Virus record (IMG/VR): IMGVR_UViG_3300010399_000016
Coordinates: 1 to 43,733 of that record
Length of the DNA stretch: 43,733 nt
Direction: 5' to 3' (one strand)
Source: a virus
The position numbers and the translations under genes are program-made. Positions 21,249 through 29,421 of the stretch are shown here, one piece after another (positions within the stretch are counted from its first letter, which is position 1; each line of letters begins with the position of its first letter). The notes under the pieces were generated by a model. The model was not told where the DNA came from, did no database searches, and worked only from the letters and a program-made list of their open reading frames with translations.

Positions 21249-21251
21249 CCA

Positions 21252-21809
21252 ATGCCTACAATCGTCTCTCAGTCGATCGAAGGCGTCAATCTTGCGGCGC
21301 TTTACACGGCCTATGACCAGACGGCCGCGATCTCCACCACCAACGACCCGAGCAATCCCGGCCCGCCGTTCAAGGTCGGGACCGAGGTCACCGCGACCGA
21401 TGGCTCACTCTGGGTGTTCACCAAGTTCACGGCCGGCGTGAACCAGTACGACGTTGTCATGATCGACAACTCGACCGGGTTCGCCAAGCAGATCCTTGGT
21501 GGCGGCGCCTCCGAGGCCAATCGGTTCCGCGTCGGCTTCTACCAGAACTCGACCGCGGCCGTGGCGAACAACTTCGGCTGGGTCATGCTGTCGGGCGTCC
21601 CGACCATCAACGTGCTCGGCTCCTGCGCCAAGCTCGTTCAGCTGTACACGACCGACACCAGCGGCAAGCTTGACGACGCGATCGCGACCGGCTCGCAGTA
21701 TCCGGTGCGGAACGTCGTTCTGACCACCACGATCTCGTCTACTACGGCGAGTTCGAATACGGCTCAGGCGGCTTGGCCGTCCATCGGACCGCTGGGGGCG
21801 CTGCTCTGA
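21252..21809 (+). CDS. Probable capsid decoration protein (185 aa)
   Basis: ATG at 21252 has AAAGGAA upstream. The protein is beta-rich with few charged residues (FTKFTAGVNQYDVVMIDNST, RFRVGFYQNSTAAVANNFGW) and a Thr/Ser-rich C-terminus. Small proteins of this type follow the coat gene in many podoviruses and coat the capsid. The assignment rests on position and composition, not on a recognised domain. Its stop overlaps the glycosyltransferase start (ATGA). Confidence 0.6.
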   Translation: MPTIVSQSIEGVNLAALYTAYDQTAAISTTNDPSNPGPPFKVGTEVTATDGSLWVFTKFTAGVNQYDVVMIDNSTGFAKQILGGGASEANRFRVGFYQNSTAAVANNFGWVMLSGVPTINVLGSCAKLVQLYTTDTSGKLDDAIATGSQYPVRNVVLTTTISSTTASSNTAQAAWPSIGPLGALL

Positions 21810-22522
21810 TGACGGGTGGCCCGTCCATATTCATCGGCTACGACGCGCGGGAGGCAGAGGCGTTCAACGTCTGCCGCGCGTCGATCCGGAGGCGCTTGAC
21901 CGCACCGGTTCCCATCCGGTCGCTGATGCTGTCAGACCTGCGCCATCGGGGCTTATATCGGCGCCCCACGGAGGTCCGAGACAGCCGGCTGTGGGATGTC
22001 ATCTCCGACGCCCCGATGGCCACCGAGTTCGCGATCTCGCGGTTTCTGACGCCGATCCTGGCCAAATCGGGCTGGGCGCTGTTCATGGACTGCGACATGC
22101 TTGCGCTCGACAACCTCATTCGGGTGTTCGATCTCGCCGACCCGTCCAAGGCCGTGATGTGCGTCAAGCACGTGCACGAGCCGGCATCCGGGACCAAGAT
22201 GGACGGGCAGTTGCAGACCTTCTACCGGCGCAAGAACTGGTCAAGCTTCTGCCTGTTCAATTGCGAGCACCCTGCGAACGCAGCCTTGACTGTCGACATG
22301 GTCAATACGCTGCCGGGACGTGACCTGCATGCCTTCAGCTGGCTGCAGGACGACCAGATCGGCGAACTTGATCCGGGGTGGAATTTCCTCGTGGGCCACA
22401 CGTCGCGGGATGTACAGCCGAAAATGCTCCACTGGACCAGCGGCGGCCCGTGGTTCCAGGAGTATGCCGAAGTCGACTTCGCGACGGACTGGCGGAACGA
22501 GAGGGACCGCGCTGTATGCTGA
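21809..22522 (+). CDS. GT8-like glycosyltransferase (237 aa)
   Basis: IFIGYDAREAEAFNVCRASI near the start and LFMDCDMLALDNL at 91-103 are the nucleotide-sugar binding region and DxD-type metal motif (D94, D96) of family 8-like glycosyltransferases. A C-terminal HWTSGGPWF segment fits the acceptor site seen in relatives. It would transfer a sugar from an activated donor. The substrate is unknown: virion protein, host glycan or DNA are all possible. It is coupled by ATGA to the decoration gene and overlaps the next gene by seven bases. Confidence 0.8.
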   Translation: MTGGPSIFIGYDAREAEAFNVCRASIRRRLTAPVPIRSLMLSDLRHRGLYRRPTEVRDSRLWDVISDAPMATEFAISRFLTPILAKSGWALFMDCDMLALDNLIRVFDLADPSKAVMCVKHVHEPASGTKMDGQLQTFYRRKNWSSFCLFNCEHPANAALTVDMVNTLPGRDLHAFSWLQDDQIGELDPGWNFLVGHTSRDVQPKMLHWTSGGPWFQEYAEVDFATDWRNERDRAVC

Positions 22523-23799
22523 TCTCGGAGCCATATCGCGCGCTGCAGGCCGATCTTCACGCCCGGTTCGATTACGGGCATGGCGGTGACGCTGCGGAGT
22601 GTGCGGAGATCGTGCGCGGGCTGGCTCCGTCAAGCGTGCTGGACTACGGCTGCGGCCAAGGGCATCTGGCGCGGCTGCTTGAGGGAATCGAGGTCGAGGA
22701 ATACGACCCGGCCATCCCCGGCAAGCAGGACGAACCCGGCAAGGCTGACGTGGTGGTCTGCGCCGATGTCCTGGAGCACATCGAGCCCGAGTTGCTGGGC
22801 AACGTGCTGCTGCATCTCTACGCCTGCACGCGGCGGCATATCGTGCTGGTGATCGCCACCGGGCCGTCCCGCAAGGTCATGGCGGACGGGCGGACGGCTC
22901 ACCTGATCGTACGTCCGGCGGACTGGTGGCATTCCCGGCTGTCCGGCCTGTTCGAACTCGATCGGTTCGAGGATCGCTCGGTTGCCGGCCGAGGCGTCCT
23001 GGCGGTGTGCCGACCGCGGGTGTTTACGGTGCCACCGCTGCTCCCGGTCGTGAAGGTCCGCAGCACGTCGGCAGTGTCCGATGAGATGCGGAATGAGCAG
23101 GTCCGGGCAAACTGTGCGCGGATTCCGGCACGGCTGGAGATCAACCTGCCGGCGCATAACCGGGTGGCACATCTGGCCTGCTTCGGCCCCTCCTTGGCTC
23201 AGACGTGGCCTGAAATCGCCATGGGCGCGGCAAGGGGCGGTGACGTGTTCACGGTCTCGGGGGCGCACCGGTTCCTGATCGACCGTGGAATCGTCCCACT
23301 GGCGCATATTGACTGCGACCCGCGTCCGCACAAGGCAGCGCAACTCGGTGAGCCTGATCGCCGGGTGCAGTACTGGCTCGCCTCGTGCATCGCGCCGGCC
23401 TATCTCGACAAGCTGGGGGGCTACGATGTCCGACTGTGGCACAGCTACAACGGCAAAGCCTCGCGCATTGCGTTCCAGCTTGATCCCGGCTGCGAAATGA
23501 TCGTTGGCGACGGCTCGGTGGGGCTGCGCGCGATGTCGATCCTATACACGCGCGGGTACCGCCGTTTCGAGATCCACGGCATGGATTGCTCGTTCTCCGG
23601 AGGCGAGGCACACGCTGGCGAGCATCTTGGCAAGCCTCAGGACGCTGTCTCGGTCAAGTGCGGTGATCGCTGGTTCGAGACTTCGGCGCCGTTCGTGACT
23701 TACGCCCGGTTCTTCCACAAGCAGCTTTCCATGATGCTGGACGCGGATATCCGGCTGCATGGGGACGGCCTCTTGCAGCACATGAACAAGGAGACCTGA
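22516..23799 (+). CDS. Fusion of SAM methyltransferase and DUF115/MptE-like domain (427 aa)
   Basis: ATG at 22516 overlaps the glycosyltransferase end. Residues 41-52 (VLDYGCGQGHLA) are SAM-binding motif I, and DVLEHIEPE at 84-92 is the typical class I post-motif, so the N-terminal half is a small-molecule or glycan-type methyltransferase. From about 218 a DUF115 (MptE-like) domain begins: FGPSL (223-227), GDGSVGLRAM (331-340) and HGMDCSF (354-360). DUF115 proteins are best known from flagellin and surface glycan modification (Maf family). Together with the adjacent glycosyltransferase it suggests a two-gene modification unit inside the virion operon. Confidence 0.8.
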   Translation: MLISEPYRALQADLHARFDYGHGGDAAECAEIVRGLAPSSVLDYGCGQGHLARLLEGIEVEEYDPAIPGKQDEPGKADVVVCADVLEHIEPELLGNVLLHLYACTRRHIVLVIATGPSRKVMADGRTAHLIVRPADWWHSRLSGLFELDRFEDRSVAGRGVLAVCRPRVFTVPPLLPVVKVRSTSAVSDEMRNEQVRANCARIPARLEINLPAHNRVAHLACFGPSLAQTWPEIAMGAARGGDVFTVSGAHRFLIDRGIVPLAHIDCDPRPHKAAQLGEPDRRVQYWLASCIAPAYLDKLGGYDVRLWHSYNGKASRIAFQLDPGCEMIVGDGSVGLRAMSILYTRGYRRFEIHGMDCSFSGGEAHAGEHLGKPQDAVSVKCGDRWFETSAPFVTYARFFHKQLSMMLDADIRLHGDGLLQHMNKET

Positions 23800-23800
23800 A

Positions 23801-24439
23801 GTGCCCGACGCAATGATGAGCTATGACGCGCCCGGTTCCGACGAGCGCATTTTCGCCGAGTTCCACACCAAGGCGGTGGTCGACCAAGCGCGATCGAAGG
23901 AATCCGGCTATCCGGTGTTCCGGGACGTGGTGTTCGTGAAGATCATCCAGCCTGGCGACTCGCGGCTGAGCGAGTACAACCAGCCGGCGCGTCCGGTCGA
24001 CATCGAGCGCTTTCCGCGCCAGTACGCGGCGTTCCAGCGCGGTCAGAAGCAGGAGGTGGAGGGTGCTCCCCTATCGCTGCTGTTCCCCTCGGAGCCCGCA
24101 ATCGTCGAGAACTTCCGTCGCGCAGGCGTCTTCGTGGTCGAGCAGTTGGCTGGCCTCAGCGACACCGGCATCCAGGAGATCGGTCTGGGCGGGCGCCAGT
24201 ACAAGATGAAGGCGCAGGAATGGCTGCAGCAGGCCGAGAAGGGAAAGAGCTTCCACGGCATGGCCGATCGGCTTGATGCCCTGGAACTCGCCGGCCGGGC
24301 AAAGGATGACAAGATCGCCGCGCTGGAGGCCGCTCTCATCGAGGCGCAGTCCAAGGCCGAAGATCCGCCCCGCCGCGGTCCCGGCCGCCCGACCAACGCC
24401 GAGCTTGCCGCTCGGGAAGCCCGAAAGGAGATCGCATAA
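23801..24439 (+). CDS. Conserved phage head-tail region protein (212 aa)
   Basis: GTG at 23801 has AAGGAGA upstream. The patterns HTKAVVDQARSKESGYPVFR, VFVKIIQPGDSR, RFPRQYAAFQRGQ and FVVEQLAGLSD belong to a family I recall next to coat genes in many podoviruses. Residues 155-185 form a coiled coil and the C-terminus has RRGPGRPTNAEL, an AT-hook-like DNA-binding element. A virion or maturation role is likely but undefined. Confidence 0.7.
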   Translation: MPDAMMSYDAPGSDERIFAEFHTKAVVDQARSKESGYPVFRDVVFVKIIQPGDSRLSEYNQPARPVDIERFPRQYAAFQRGQKQEVEGAPLSLLFPSEPAIVENFRRAGVFVVEQLAGLSDTGIQEIGLGGRQYKMKAQEWLQQAEKGKSFHGMADRLDALELAGRAKDDKIAALEAALIEAQSKAEDPPRRGPGRPTNAELAAREARKEIA

Positions 24440-24813
24440 TGCTCGCCAAAGACCTCATGGGCGTCGGCATGCCGGCGGAGTTTTCGAGCCGCGAGGGCTA
24501 CCCGTCGCAGGCTGCAGTCACTGCGGCTGGCACCACCAGCGCCAATGCGACCGTCCTGCTCAAGGAGCAGCGCTCCATTCTGGTGACCGGGAGCGGCTCG
24601 GATGGCGTGCGCCTGCCCTCCACCGCTGAATTGATGGTTCCCTACGTTATCGCCGTGACGGGCGGAACGGCCAAGGTCTACCCACCGACCAGCGGCACGT
24701 TCAACGCCGCCGCGGCAGACACCCCGATCGCCATCGTGGTCCAACTTTGCGGCGTCTTCATGCGCTATTCGTCCACCGGCTGGTTCGCCATCGGCACCGT
24801 AGCCCCGGCCTGA
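24439..24813 (+). CDS. Small virion-type protein (124 aa)
   Basis: ATG at 24439 has a clear AAAGGAGA seven bases upstream and overlaps the preceding stop. The product is Ala/Thr/Gly/Val-rich and beta-rich (VTGGTAKVYPPTSGTFNAAA), similar in style to other small capsid or tail proteins here. No domain was recognised. Confidence 0.6.
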   Translation: MLAKDLMGVGMPAEFSSREGYPSQAAVTAAGTTSANATVLLKEQRSILVTGSGSDGVRLPSTAELMVPYVIAVTGGTAKVYPPTSGTFNAAAADTPIAIVVQLCGVFMRYSSTGWFAIGTVAPA

Positions 24814-24816
24814 TCC

Positions 24817-25740
24817 ATGGACCTGCTGACGATCGTCCAGACCGCACTGCAGGAGCTGGGGCTTCCTTCCCCGGCCTCTGTCGTGGGTTCCCAAGACTTG
24901 CAGATCATTCAGATGCTCGCGCTGGTCAATCGCGACGGCATCGAGGTGTTCAAGTCGAAGGACTGGACGAGCCTTCAGGGCGAACAGGTCATCAACCTCG
25001 AAACGCCGATTACGGTGACCGGTGACGTTACGACCGGATCGACCACGATCACCAACGTGTCGAGCACAACGGGCATCGTCTCCGGGGCGTTCTCGGTCTC
25101 GGGCACCGGCATGCCGCAGGCGCAGCGCGTCACCGGCACCGTAACTGCCACCACGGTTGATTGCGAGATGGAGGCCACGGCAACCGACACCGGCGTCACG
25201 CTGACCTTCGCGCGCGACACGTACAACATCGTCAGCAACTTCGACCGCTACATCCCGCACACGTGGTGGGACCGCACGAACCACTGGATGCTCGTGGGGC
25301 CGCAGTCGCCGCAGCTCGACCAGTGGCAGCGCTCGGGCATTGTCACGACCGGCCCGCGGCGGCGCTGGCGGCAAATCGGCAAGAAGCCGACCGCGTTCCG
25401 CCTGTGGCCTCCGCCGGCCGCGACCACGGTCCCCGCCGCGCTCGTGTTCGAATACGTGAGCAATGGCTGGGTCGAGGCCGTGGACGGCACGACGAAGAAC
25501 CGCTTCACCGCCGACACTGACGTTCCGTTGTTTGACGAGGATATGCTGATACTTGGAGTAAAGTGGAGGTTCTGGCAGATCAAAGGCTTCGACTATGGGG
25601 CAATGCAGGCTGAATACGTTGATTTTGTCAATCGCGAGAAGGCACGTGACGGTGGTATGCCTGATCTATCCCTGAACCGCAGGCGGTTCCCCTTGCTGAT
25701 TACTAGCGCAAACGTTAGCGACGGATTCTGGCCCGGATGA
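24817..25740 (+). CDS. Head-to-tail adaptor / tail tubular protein A-like (307 aa)
   Basis: N-terminal helices (IVQTALQELGLPSPASVVG, MLALVNRDGIEVFKSKDW) and the later block FDRYIPHTWWDRTNHWMLVG with QSPQLDQWQRSG match the adaptor family called tail tubular protein A in T7-like phages. The protein would dock beneath the portal. Residues about 66-131 (25012-25209) form a Thr/Val-rich beta domain resembling an Ig-like insertion. ATG at 24817 has only a weak ribosome-binding site, three bases after the previous stop. Confidence 0.75.
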   Translation: MDLLTIVQTALQELGLPSPASVVGSQDLQIIQMLALVNRDGIEVFKSKDWTSLQGEQVINLETPITVTGDVTTGSTTITNVSSTTGIVSGAFSVSGTGMPQAQRVTGTVTATTVDCEMEATATDTGVTLTFARDTYNIVSNFDRYIPHTWWDRTNHWMLVGPQSPQLDQWQRSGIVTTGPRRRWRQIGKKPTAFRLWPPPAATTVPAALVFEYVSNGWVEAVDGTTKNRFTADTDVPLFDEDMLILGVKWRFWQIKGFDYGAMQAEYVDFVNREKARDGGMPDLSLNRRRFPLLITSANVSDGFWPG

Positions 25741-26054
25741 CCCTTTTCGTGCCCAACACCGACAGCGTGGTCCAGGCGGTAACGGCCGTATCGGCGACGT
25801 TGGCATTGCCGACCGCGACGCTCGGGACCAACCCGGCGCTGCGGCTGAAGCGCATGGCAGGCACGTGCAACCTAATCTGGGTGCGCTTTGGTGCCTCCGG
25901 AGCGGTCACTGCGGCGCAGACGAACTCTATGGTCATCCCCGTGACCGGTGAAACGATCATCGTCGGCATCAAGACCGGTTCGACGCATGTCGCGTTGCTG
26001 GCCGATGGCTACACCAACTCGTTCAACATTACGCAGGGCAATGTGCCGGTATGA
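25737..26054 (+). CDS. Beta-rich structural protein, paralogue of 14163 gene (105 aa)
   Basis: ATG at 25737 overlaps the adaptor stop. WVRFGASGAVTAAQ, a central IPVTGETIIVGIKTGSTHVA and a final strand repeat the layout of the protein at 14163. Being sandwiched between two tail proteins makes a tail or capsid decoration role likely. The stop overlaps the next start (ATGA). Confidence 0.6.
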   Translation: MTLFVPNTDSVVQAVTAVSATLALPTATLGTNPALRLKRMAGTCNLIWVRFGASGAVTAAQTNSMVIPVTGETIIVGIKTGSTHVALLADGYTNSFNITQGNVPV

Positions 26055-27694
26055 GGAAGCTGGCATACCAGAGCGGATCGGGGCTCCAAGTGCCGGGCCG
26101 GGTGCAGATTGCTGTTCCTATGGTGGCGACCGGCGCATCCGTTCCGGCACCCATCGAGGGTTGGGATGCCGTCTCGCCGATCGCCGCCATGTCGCCGAAG
26201 CGGGCGATTCAGCTGGACAACTTCTTCCCTCAGCCCGACTTCGTGGAGCTTCGTCGCGGCTTCATTCGGCACGCCGATACGGCAACCACGCTGCCGGTCG
26301 AGACCCTGATGGCCTACGAGGGCGTGGCTACCCGTCGCCTGTTTGCTGCGTCGGATGACAGCATTTTCGACGTGACCGGAGGTACCTCCACCGTCCAGGT
26401 CACCGGGCTCACTAACGCGCGGTTTCAGTACATCAACTTCGCGACGACCGGGGGCCTGTTTCTCTACGCCGTCAATGGAGCGGATGACCCACAGTACTAC
26501 GATGGTACGGTGTGGGCTGTAGCAACCATTACAGGCATGCCAACCGCAGCGATCGATGTGAACGCGCACAAAAACCGCATCTGGTTCGTGGCGCAGGACT
26601 CGTCCGACGCCTACTACCTTCCGGTCGATTCGATCCAAGGCGCGGCGACGAAATTCCCTCTGGGGGGGCTGTTCACTGAGGGCGGCCACCTGCGCTCGAT
26701 GGGCACGTGGTCGATCGATGCCGGCGATGGCCCTGACGACTATGCCGTGTTCCTCTCGTCGCGTGGCCAAGTGGCGATCTATCGTGGGGTGGACCCGGCG
26801 GTCGACTTCGTTCTCGTCGGCGTCTTCGACATGGGTGCCCCGATCGGGCAGCGGTGCCTGACGCGCGTCGGAGCGGATATCGCCATCATCTCGATTGACG
26901 GTGTGGTGCCGCTCTCCCGCGCCATGATCTTCGAGCGCGCCGCGGTGCAGAAGGTGGCGCTGACCGAGCGCATCCAGCGCGTGATGAACCAATCCGCGCG
27001 GGACTGGGGCGATCACTTCGGCTGGCAGCTGATCAGCTACCCTAAGGGCACGAGGGCTATCCTCAACGTGCCTGTCGTCGAGAACGAGACGCAATACCAG
27101 TACGTCATGAACACGCTTAGCGGGGCATGGTGCCGCTTCTTGGGCATGAATGGCTCGTGCTGGGAACTGCTCAACGATACGCTCTACTTCGGCGGCAATG
27201 ATGGCGTGGTCTACGAGGCCGATACGTCGGGAACGGACCACGGCGCGGTGCTGCACGGTGACCTGCGCACGGCGTTCAATTACTTCGGCCAGCGGGGCCG
27301 ACAGAAGCGCTGGACCATGTGCCGGCCGCAGCTGACGACGGACGGCCAGGTCAATCCGGGCTTGGCTCTGAATGTCGACTTCCGCACCGATGCGCCGATC
27401 TCGACTCCGACCACAATTGCCACTTCTGCGGCGCTCTGGGACGAGGCGCTGTGGGATGTCGACGTGTGGCCCACTGAAACGTCGGTGCAGGCCAACTGGA
27501 CCACCGTGGCGGGGCTCGGCTACTGCGCCTCCATCCGCATGGCGGTGGATGTGTCGAGCGGAAGCACGGGCCTTGCGGCGGTGTGGGGCGTAAGCCTGTG
27601 GGGCTTTGGGACATGGGGCGAGGTCACCACCCCCGAGATCGCGCTGCAGGTGAACGCCTTCGACATCACGTACGAAGTGGGGTCGATCGTATGA
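26051..27694 (+). CDS. Tail hub / tail tubular protein B or P22 gp10-like (547 aa)
   Basis: The protein starts MRKLAYQSGSGLQVPGR and has repeated beta-blade-like units (GFIRHADTATTLPVETLMAY, ARFQYINFATTGGLFLYAVN, IDVNAHKNRIWFVAQDSSDA), consistent with a beta-propeller hub as in podovirus tail proteins. Two similar C-terminal ALWDEALWDVDVW and VWGVSLWGFGTWG strings are characteristic. It lies just after the adaptor. Whether it corresponds to T7 gp12 or P22 gp10 cannot be settled by eye. Confidence 0.75.
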   Translation: MRKLAYQSGSGLQVPGRVQIAVPMVATGASVPAPIEGWDAVSPIAAMSPKRAIQLDNFFPQPDFVELRRGFIRHADTATTLPVETLMAYEGVATRRLFAASDDSIFDVTGGTSTVQVTGLTNARFQYINFATTGGLFLYAVNGADDPQYYDGTVWAVATITGMPTAAIDVNAHKNRIWFVAQDSSDAYYLPVDSIQGAATKFPLGGLFTEGGHLRSMGTWSIDAGDGPDDYAVFLSSRGQVAIYRGVDPAVDFVLVGVFDMGAPIGQRCLTRVGADIAIISIDGVVPLSRAMIFERAAVQKVALTERIQRVMNQSARDWGDHFGWQLISYPKGTRAILNVPVVENETQYQYVMNTLSGAWCRFLGMNGSCWELLNDTLYFGGNDGVVYEADTSGTDHGAVLHGDLRTAFNYFGQRGRQKRWTMCRPQLTTDGQVNPGLALNVDFRTDAPISTPTTIATSAALWDEALWDVDVWPTETSVQANWTTVAGLGYCASIRMAVDVSSGSTGLAAVWGVSLWGFGTWGEVTTPEIALQVNAFDITYEVGSIV

Positions 27695-28107
27695 ACCTCG
27701 TGCTCGGCCACGATCAGGCGGTTGCGGACTGGGTCGCCTCGATCCTCGGGAAGCCGTTCCAGGCGCCATTCACTGCGTTCGGCCTTGTGGACGGGACTGG
27801 GCACCTTCGCGGCGGTTTCGTGTTCACCGGCTATACCGGAGATTCGATCGAGATGAGCGTTGCCGGCGCGGGGTGCATGACGCGGGGCGCCTGGCGAGCG
27901 GTCGACGAGTATGTGTTCCGGCAGCTGCGTTGCGCTCGCCTCCAGGTGCACACGCGGAAAGACAACAAGCGTGTCCGCAGGCTGGCCCCGAAACTCGGAT
28001 TCCACCACGAAGGCACCGCCCGCCGGCTCTACGGCGCAATGGACGGGATCGCCTATTCCCTCACGCGGGATGACATGCCCGAATTCCGCAAGCGGTGGAG
28101 GCTATAA
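27691..28107 (+). CDS. GNAT-like acetyltransferase (138 aa)
   Basis: ATG at 27691 overlaps the hub stop. The sequence has the GNAT order: a strand pair (FTAFGLVDGTGHLRGGFVFT), a helix after GAWRAVDEYVFRQL, a strand RLQVHTRKDNKRVRR that supplies the CoA-binding turn, and GFHHEGTARRLYG as the final part. Such enzymes recur beside tail genes in this phage type. The substrate is unknown; a virion or host envelope amine is possible. The C-terminus is basic. Confidence 0.7.
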   Translation: MNLVLGHDQAVADWVASILGKPFQAPFTAFGLVDGTGHLRGGFVFTGYTGDSIEMSVAGAGCMTRGAWRAVDEYVFRQLRCARLQVHTRKDNKRVRRLAPKLGFHHEGTARRLYGAMDGIAYSLTRDDMPEFRKRWRL

Positions 28108-29111
28108 TGCAAGCCCCGTCAGCCCCGGCCGCGCCAGATCCAGTGAAGACTGCGCAAGCTCAGGCGCAGATGAACAAAGACACGGCTGTAGCCCAGTATG
28201 GTCTTAACGCGACAAATCAGGTCACGCCGCAAGGCACGCTCACCTATCGTCAAATCGGCAAGTGGGACGACGGCACGCCTCGGTTCGAGGCCACGCAAGC
28301 ATATTCGCCTCAGGAGCAGGCCCTTGCTGATCTGACGAACCAGACTCAGCAGAACCTGGGCAACATCGGAGTCAGCCAGTCCGCCAAGATCGGAAACCTG
28401 CTCAATCAGCCGGTGACGCTCGGGAACGAGGCGACCGAGGCTAGGCTATACGACCTTGGCAGCAAGCGGCTCGACCCGAGGTTCCAGCAGGAGCAATCGG
28501 CCCTCGAAACGCAGTTGATCAACAAGGGCATCCGGCCCGGCTCGGAGGCGTGGAACAATGCGCAGACCCAATTCGGGCAGAACAAGAACGACGCCTACAA
28601 CCAGCTTCTCCTGCAGGGCCGCGGCCAAGCGATCCAGGAGGGTTTGACCGAGCGCAACCAACCTATCAACGAAATCACGGCGTTGATGAGCGGTTCTCAG
28701 GTCTCGCAGCCGAACTTCACGAATACGCCTCAGCCGGGCGTGGCTCCGACCGACTACATCGGTGCGGTCGGCCAGTCGCTCAATCAGCAGAACGTCGGCT
28801 ACAACGCGCAGCTTCAGAATCAGCAGAACATGATGTCGGGCCTGTTCGGGCTCGGCAAGACCGCGCTCGGGGGCTGGATGATGTCCAGCCGCAAGGCGAA
28901 AACCGATATCGAGAAGGTCGGGAAGCTCGACAATGGGCTGAACCTGTACAAGTTCCGCTATAAGCCCGAGTTCGGCGGCGGACTGATGCAACTTGGCCTG
29001 ATGGCCGATGAGGTCAAGAAGGTCGCGCCGGATGCCACGGCGGAAGTCATGCCGGGGATTGATGCCGTGAACTATACGGCTGTGGCGGAGGCGCTCAATG
29101 GACCCGCTTGA
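28107..29111 (+). CDS. Virion protein with C-terminal S74-like chaperone domain (334 aa)
   Basis: ATG at 28107 has TGGAGG seven bases upstream. The first 250 residues are Gln/Asn/Ala-rich and helical, as in podovirus ejection or internal proteins. Residues about 258-332 (SSRKAKTDIEKVGKLDNGL, LGLMADEVKKVAPDATAEVM) match the peptidase S74 intramolecular chaperone domain normally found at the end of tail spikes and fibres. The mixture suggests a trimerising fibre or internal protein. It is not clear if the domain self-cleaves here. Confidence 0.75.
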   Translation: MQAPSAPAAPDPVKTAQAQAQMNKDTAVAQYGLNATNQVTPQGTLTYRQIGKWDDGTPRFEATQAYSPQEQALADLTNQTQQNLGNIGVSQSAKIGNLLNQPVTLGNEATEARLYDLGSKRLDPRFQQEQSALETQLINKGIRPGSEAWNNAQTQFGQNKNDAYNQLLLQGRGQAIQEGLTERNQPINEITALMSGSQVSQPNFTNTPQPGVAPTDYIGAVGQSLNQQNVGYNAQLQNQQNMMSGLFGLGKTALGGWMMSSRKAKTDIEKVGKLDNGLNLYKFRYKPEFGGGLMQLGLMADEVKKVAPDATAEVMPGIDAVNYTAVAEALNGPA

Positions 29112-29421
29112 CCTTCTCGCGATCGGAATGCAGCCGTCCGGAGGCGATGCCGGCGCCGTTGGCTCGTCGATCATGGACATGCTCAAGGCCGCGCGACCGT
29201 CGCCCGAGCAGGCCAAGCGCATGGATGCCATCCAGCGCATCAGTGGGGTGCTCGACGCGGCGCCGCCCACCCAAGGGCCGCAGCCGGCCACGGCGATGCC
29301 TCAGCATGCCGCGCCAGTCGTTCCGCAGGTGGCGGCGCCCCCACCGCGCCGGCCGGGCGGCATGATGGCGCTGGGCGCGTCCCAACTGCCGATCATGGGG
29401 ATGGGGCGCCCATATGGTTGA
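29098..29421 (+). CDS. Pro/Met-rich virion-region protein (107 aa)
   Basis: ATG at 29098 has GGAGG five to six bases upstream and overlaps the preceding gene by 14 bases. The N-terminal half is helical (SPEQAKRMDAIQRISGVLD) and the second half is Pro/Ala/Met-rich and probably disordered. It sits among ejection-type genes. No domain was recognised. Confidence 0.6.
   Translation: MDPLDLLAIGMQPSGGDAGAVGSSIMDMLKAARPSPEQAKRMDAIQRISGVLDAAPPTQGPQPATAMPQHAAPVVPQVAAPPPRRPGGMMALGASQLPIMGMGRPYG

Noticed and set aside
24043-25374. Antisense open frame of 443 codons over the adaptor region
   Set aside because: Shadow of the rightward tail genes; no ribosome-binding site pattern or recognisable motif.
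26009-27769. Long open frame antisense to the tail hub (586 codons)
   Set aside because: It mirrors the codon structure of the real rightward gene, has Arg/His/Pro-rich composition typical of GC-rich antisense frames, and no domain.
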